6,712 nt of DNA, from assembly GCA_013140785.1 (NCBI GenBank), contig JABFRZ010000553.1, forward strand, positions 1 through 6,712. Direction: 5' to 3'. Both the position numbers and the translations under genes were made by a program. This document shows positions 4,939 through 6,712 of this stretch, in pieces; position 1 is the first letter of the stretch; each line of letters begins with the position of its first letter. Source of the DNA: Planctomycetota bacterium (GTDB lineage: Bacteria > Planctomycetota > UBA1135 > GCA-002686595). The notes below the pieces were generated by a model. It made no database searches. It was not told the origin of the DNA and was given only the letters and a program-made list of their open reading frames with translations.

Positions 4939-6712
4939 CTACGGCGCGATCGTCACCACGAGCTCGGGAGGATTGGCGCCCTCGCGGCTCGAGTAGTAGC
5001 AGCTGTTGCTCGAGCTCGATTGGATCACGAGGTTCAGCTCGCCCGGACTCGTGAGCGCCGAGGTCAGGTCGAACTCGGCCCACGCGCCCGTGGCCACCGT
5101 GCCCGTGCTCGTGACGAGAGGTCCGCTGGGGGCGGGCATGTTGGCCCAGTTGAGTCCGGCCTCGGTCCAGGCGCCGGTGGTCAGGAAGACGCGACCCGCG
5201 ACGTCGCTGCCGTCGCTCGAGAAGAGCCGCAGCTTGGCCGAGGTCACGCTGCCCGAGAGGCTCGCGAGGTCGAAGCGCAGGTAGGCGTGGTACGAGCCGC
5301 CCACGGCCTGGCGCACGCGCAGGGCCGGATCGGAGCCGGCGACCGCGTTCGGGCTGTTCTCGTTGGCGCGCGCGTCGGCCACAGGCAAGAAGGTCCCGCC
5401 CGGGGACGGCGCCGTGACGCTGACGAGGTCGGCGCGCACTTCGGTATCGTCGCCGGCCGCGTTCGTGACTTGCAGCGTCACCGTGTACGTGCCCGTCGTC
5501 GGGTAGAGGTGCTGCGGGTTCTGCTCGGTCGAGCTCGTGCCGTCGCCGAAGTCCCACAGCCAGCTCGTGGCTCCGCTCGATTGGTCGGTGAAGGCGACGA
5601 GCAGCGGTGCCGCCCCCGAGAGCGGCGTGCCCGTGAAGGCGGCCAGCGGCGGACCCGGGTTGCCCGTCACGACCACGAGCTGGGGTGGATTGAGGCCCTC
5701 GCGGCTCGAGTAGAGGATCGTGTTCGTGTTGCCGCCGCCGATGCCGAAGGACACGAGACCGGGGCCGCTGATCGCGCTCGTCACGTCGATCTCGACCCAG
5801 GTGTTGAGGGTGACCGCGCCCAGCGTCGCCAGTGAGGCCGCGGGCAGGACCGGTTTGTTGTTCCAGTTGACGCCCGTTTCCGTCCAGGCAGACGAAACGG
5901 CGTGCAGGCGCCCGCCGCTCGTGCCCGCGTCGGTACAGAAGAGCCGCAGCTTGGCCGAGAGCACGTTGCCCGAGAGGCTGGCGAGATCGAAGCGCAGGAA
6001 GCTCTGCCCGGACCCGCCTGTCTGGGTACGCACGCGCAGCGTGCTCTCGATCCCGTAGTTCTTGGTCGGGCTGCCCTCGGCCACGCGTGCGTCGGCGTTT
6101 GGCACGAAGGTCCGCGTCGGCGGCGGCGGGCTGACCACCACGTAGTCGAGGCGCGTGAGCGAGCCGATCCCGCCGGGGCCGGTGGCGTCCAGGATCACGA
6201 AGTAGGTCCCGGGCGCGGCGTAGGTGTGCGTCGGGTTCTGGGCGCTCGAGCTGCTGCCGTCGCCGAAATCCCAGCTCCATACGGTGGGGGAGCCGGTGGA
6301 GGTGTCGCTGAAGCTCACGGAGAGCGGCGCCGGTCCCGCCAGCGGCGTCCCGGTGAAACTCACCACGGGCGGCGACACCGCTCCTGTGGCGAGGAGCAAC
6401 ACGAGCTCGGGCGGGTTCGCGCCCTCGCGGCTCGAGTAGATGGCGCTGTTCGTGGTCCCACCCGCGAGCGCGAAACTCACGAGGCCGTCCGACACGGCCG
6501 CCAGGCCGAGCTCGGCCTCGATCCAGAAGCCATTCGTCACCCCGCCCATCACCAGCAGCGGGTTGGCCGGCAGCGCGGGCTTGTTGCTCCAGGTGATGCC
6601 GGTTTCGCTCCAGGTGTTGTCCGCGAGCTTGTACACGCTGCCCGCGCTGTTGCTCGGGTCGGTGCAGAAGAGCCGCAGCTTGGCCGAGAGCACGGTGCCG
6701 GGCAGCGTGCTC
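4939..6712 (-). CDS. Exported protein of alternating CBM96/DNRLRE and PKD domains, N-terminus missing
   Basis: The frame is open from the right edge (first full codon at 6711) to a TAG at 4941-4939, giving 590 residues. The GTG at 6693 is internal, because the preceding codons (STLPGT) continue the same domain pattern seen in the later copies. Domain order: partial CBM96 (6712 to about 6391), PKD (6369-6130), CBM96 (6108-5665), PKD (5646-5413), CBM96 (5391-4948). CBM96 signs are ADARVxExSP, LRFDLASLSG, SAKLRLF, WTETGVNW and YSSREGxNPPxLV. PKD signs are WDFGDG, QNPxHxY and GTYxVxL. Known of the families: DNRLRE/CBM96 domains occur in secreted and cell-wall proteins and some bind polysaccharides; PKD domains are immunoglobulin-like spacers. 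Inferred: a secreted or surface adhesion or carbohydrate-binding tail, perhaps of an enzyme encoded upstream. The protein stops right after ELVVTIAP, with no membrane anchor or sorting signal visible. Confidence 0.93.
   Translation of the reverse strand, partial: STLPGTVLSAKLRLFCTDPSNSAGSVYKLADNTWSETGITWSNKPALPANPLLVMGGVTNGFWIEAELGLAAVSDGLVSFALAGGTTNSAIYSSREGANPPELVLLLATGAVSPPVVSFTGTPLAGPAPLSVSFSDTSTGSPTVWSWDFGDGSSSSAQNPTHTYAAPGTYFVILDATGPGGIGSLTRLDYVVVSPPPPTRTFVPNADARVAEGSPTKNYGIESTLRVRTQTGGSGQSFLRFDLASLSGNVLSAKLRLFCTDAGTSGGRLHAVSSAWTETGVNWNNKPVLPAASLATLGAVTLNTWVEIDVTSAISGPGLVSFGIGGGNTNTILYSSREGLNPPQLVVVTGNPGPPLAAFTGTPLSGAAPLLVAFTDQSSGATSWLWDFGDGTSSTEQNPQHLYPTTGTYTVTLQVTNAAGDDTEVRADLVSVTAPSPGGTFLPVADARANENSPNAVAGSDPALRVRQAVGGSYHAYLRFDLASLSGSVTSAKLRLFSSDGSDVAGRVFLTTGAWTEAGLNWANMPAPSGPLVTSTGTVATGAWAEFDLTSALTSPGELNLVIQSSSSNSCYYSSREGANPPELVVTIAP
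4948..6712 (-). repeat. Tandem CBM96-PKD units of about 720 bp
   Basis: The CBM96-PKD pair recurs with a period of 717-726 bases. DNA similarity is high in places: the same 19 bases coding for YSSREG occur at 4978-4996, 5695-5713 and 6421-6439. A 30-base block coding for VLSAKLRLFC is identical at 5936-5965 and 6665-6694, and its first part (22 bases) recurs at 5221-5242. This points to fairly recent duplication of whole units or to gene conversion among them. Confidence 0.88.

Noticed and set aside
4690..5835. Plus-strand open frame of 381 codons across the intergenic region
   Set aside because: It runs through the terminator hairpin and antisense to the PKD/CBM96 gene, and its product is Arg/Ala-rich and low-complexity.
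4939..6693. GTG at 6693 as the true start of the CBM96/PKD gene
   Set aside because: It falls inside the SGxVLSAKLRLF motif of a CBM96 domain, and the codons to the right continue that domain. The real start is outside the window.

Overview
The window is GC-rich bacterial DNA. It holds parts of two large genes for exported, repeat-built proteins, both on the minus strand and both running off a window edge. The proteins (IPT/TIG, PKD and DNRLRE/CBM96 domains, a Sec-type signal peptide) and the strong GC codon bias fit a large-genome environmental bacterium such as a planctomycete or myxobacterium. No taxonomic marker is present, so this is only a suggestion.

Right part (4939-6712, minus strand): the C-terminal 590 residues of a protein in which CBM96/DNRLRE-type beta-sandwich domains alternate with PKD domains (partial CBM96, PKD, CBM96, PKD, CBM96). 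Its start lies beyond base 6712. It ends directly after the last CBM96 domain, with no visible anchor or sorting tail.

Middle (4739-4938): a 200-base intergenic stretch with a strong GC-rich hairpin just after the stop of the right-hand gene. It also holds two smaller dyads and a weak ribosome binding site for the left-hand gene. The hairpin suggests the two genes are separate transcripts.

Left part (1-4738, minus strand): at least 1568 credible residues of one protein. It has a signal peptide, a cysteine-containing N-terminal segment, a metallo-beta-lactamase (MBL)-fold domain with an HxHxDH motif and a GHTxGS motif, then 14 complete IPT/TIG repeats and the start of a fifteenth. The frame is open to base 1. 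The likely picture is an exported MBL-like domain on a long immunoglobulin-like stalk. The MBL metal site looks incomplete (no clear Asp in motifs 1 and 4), so hydrolase activity is uncertain.

The first 92 bases form an almost perfect fold-back hairpin. IPT/TIG homology stops exactly where the inverted copy starts, so bases 1-34 are probably a contig-end or assembly artefact. Very long open frames on the plus strand, including one from base 2 to 4693, are antisense shadows of the minus-strand genes. I see no RNA genes, CRISPR array, transposase or phage gene.
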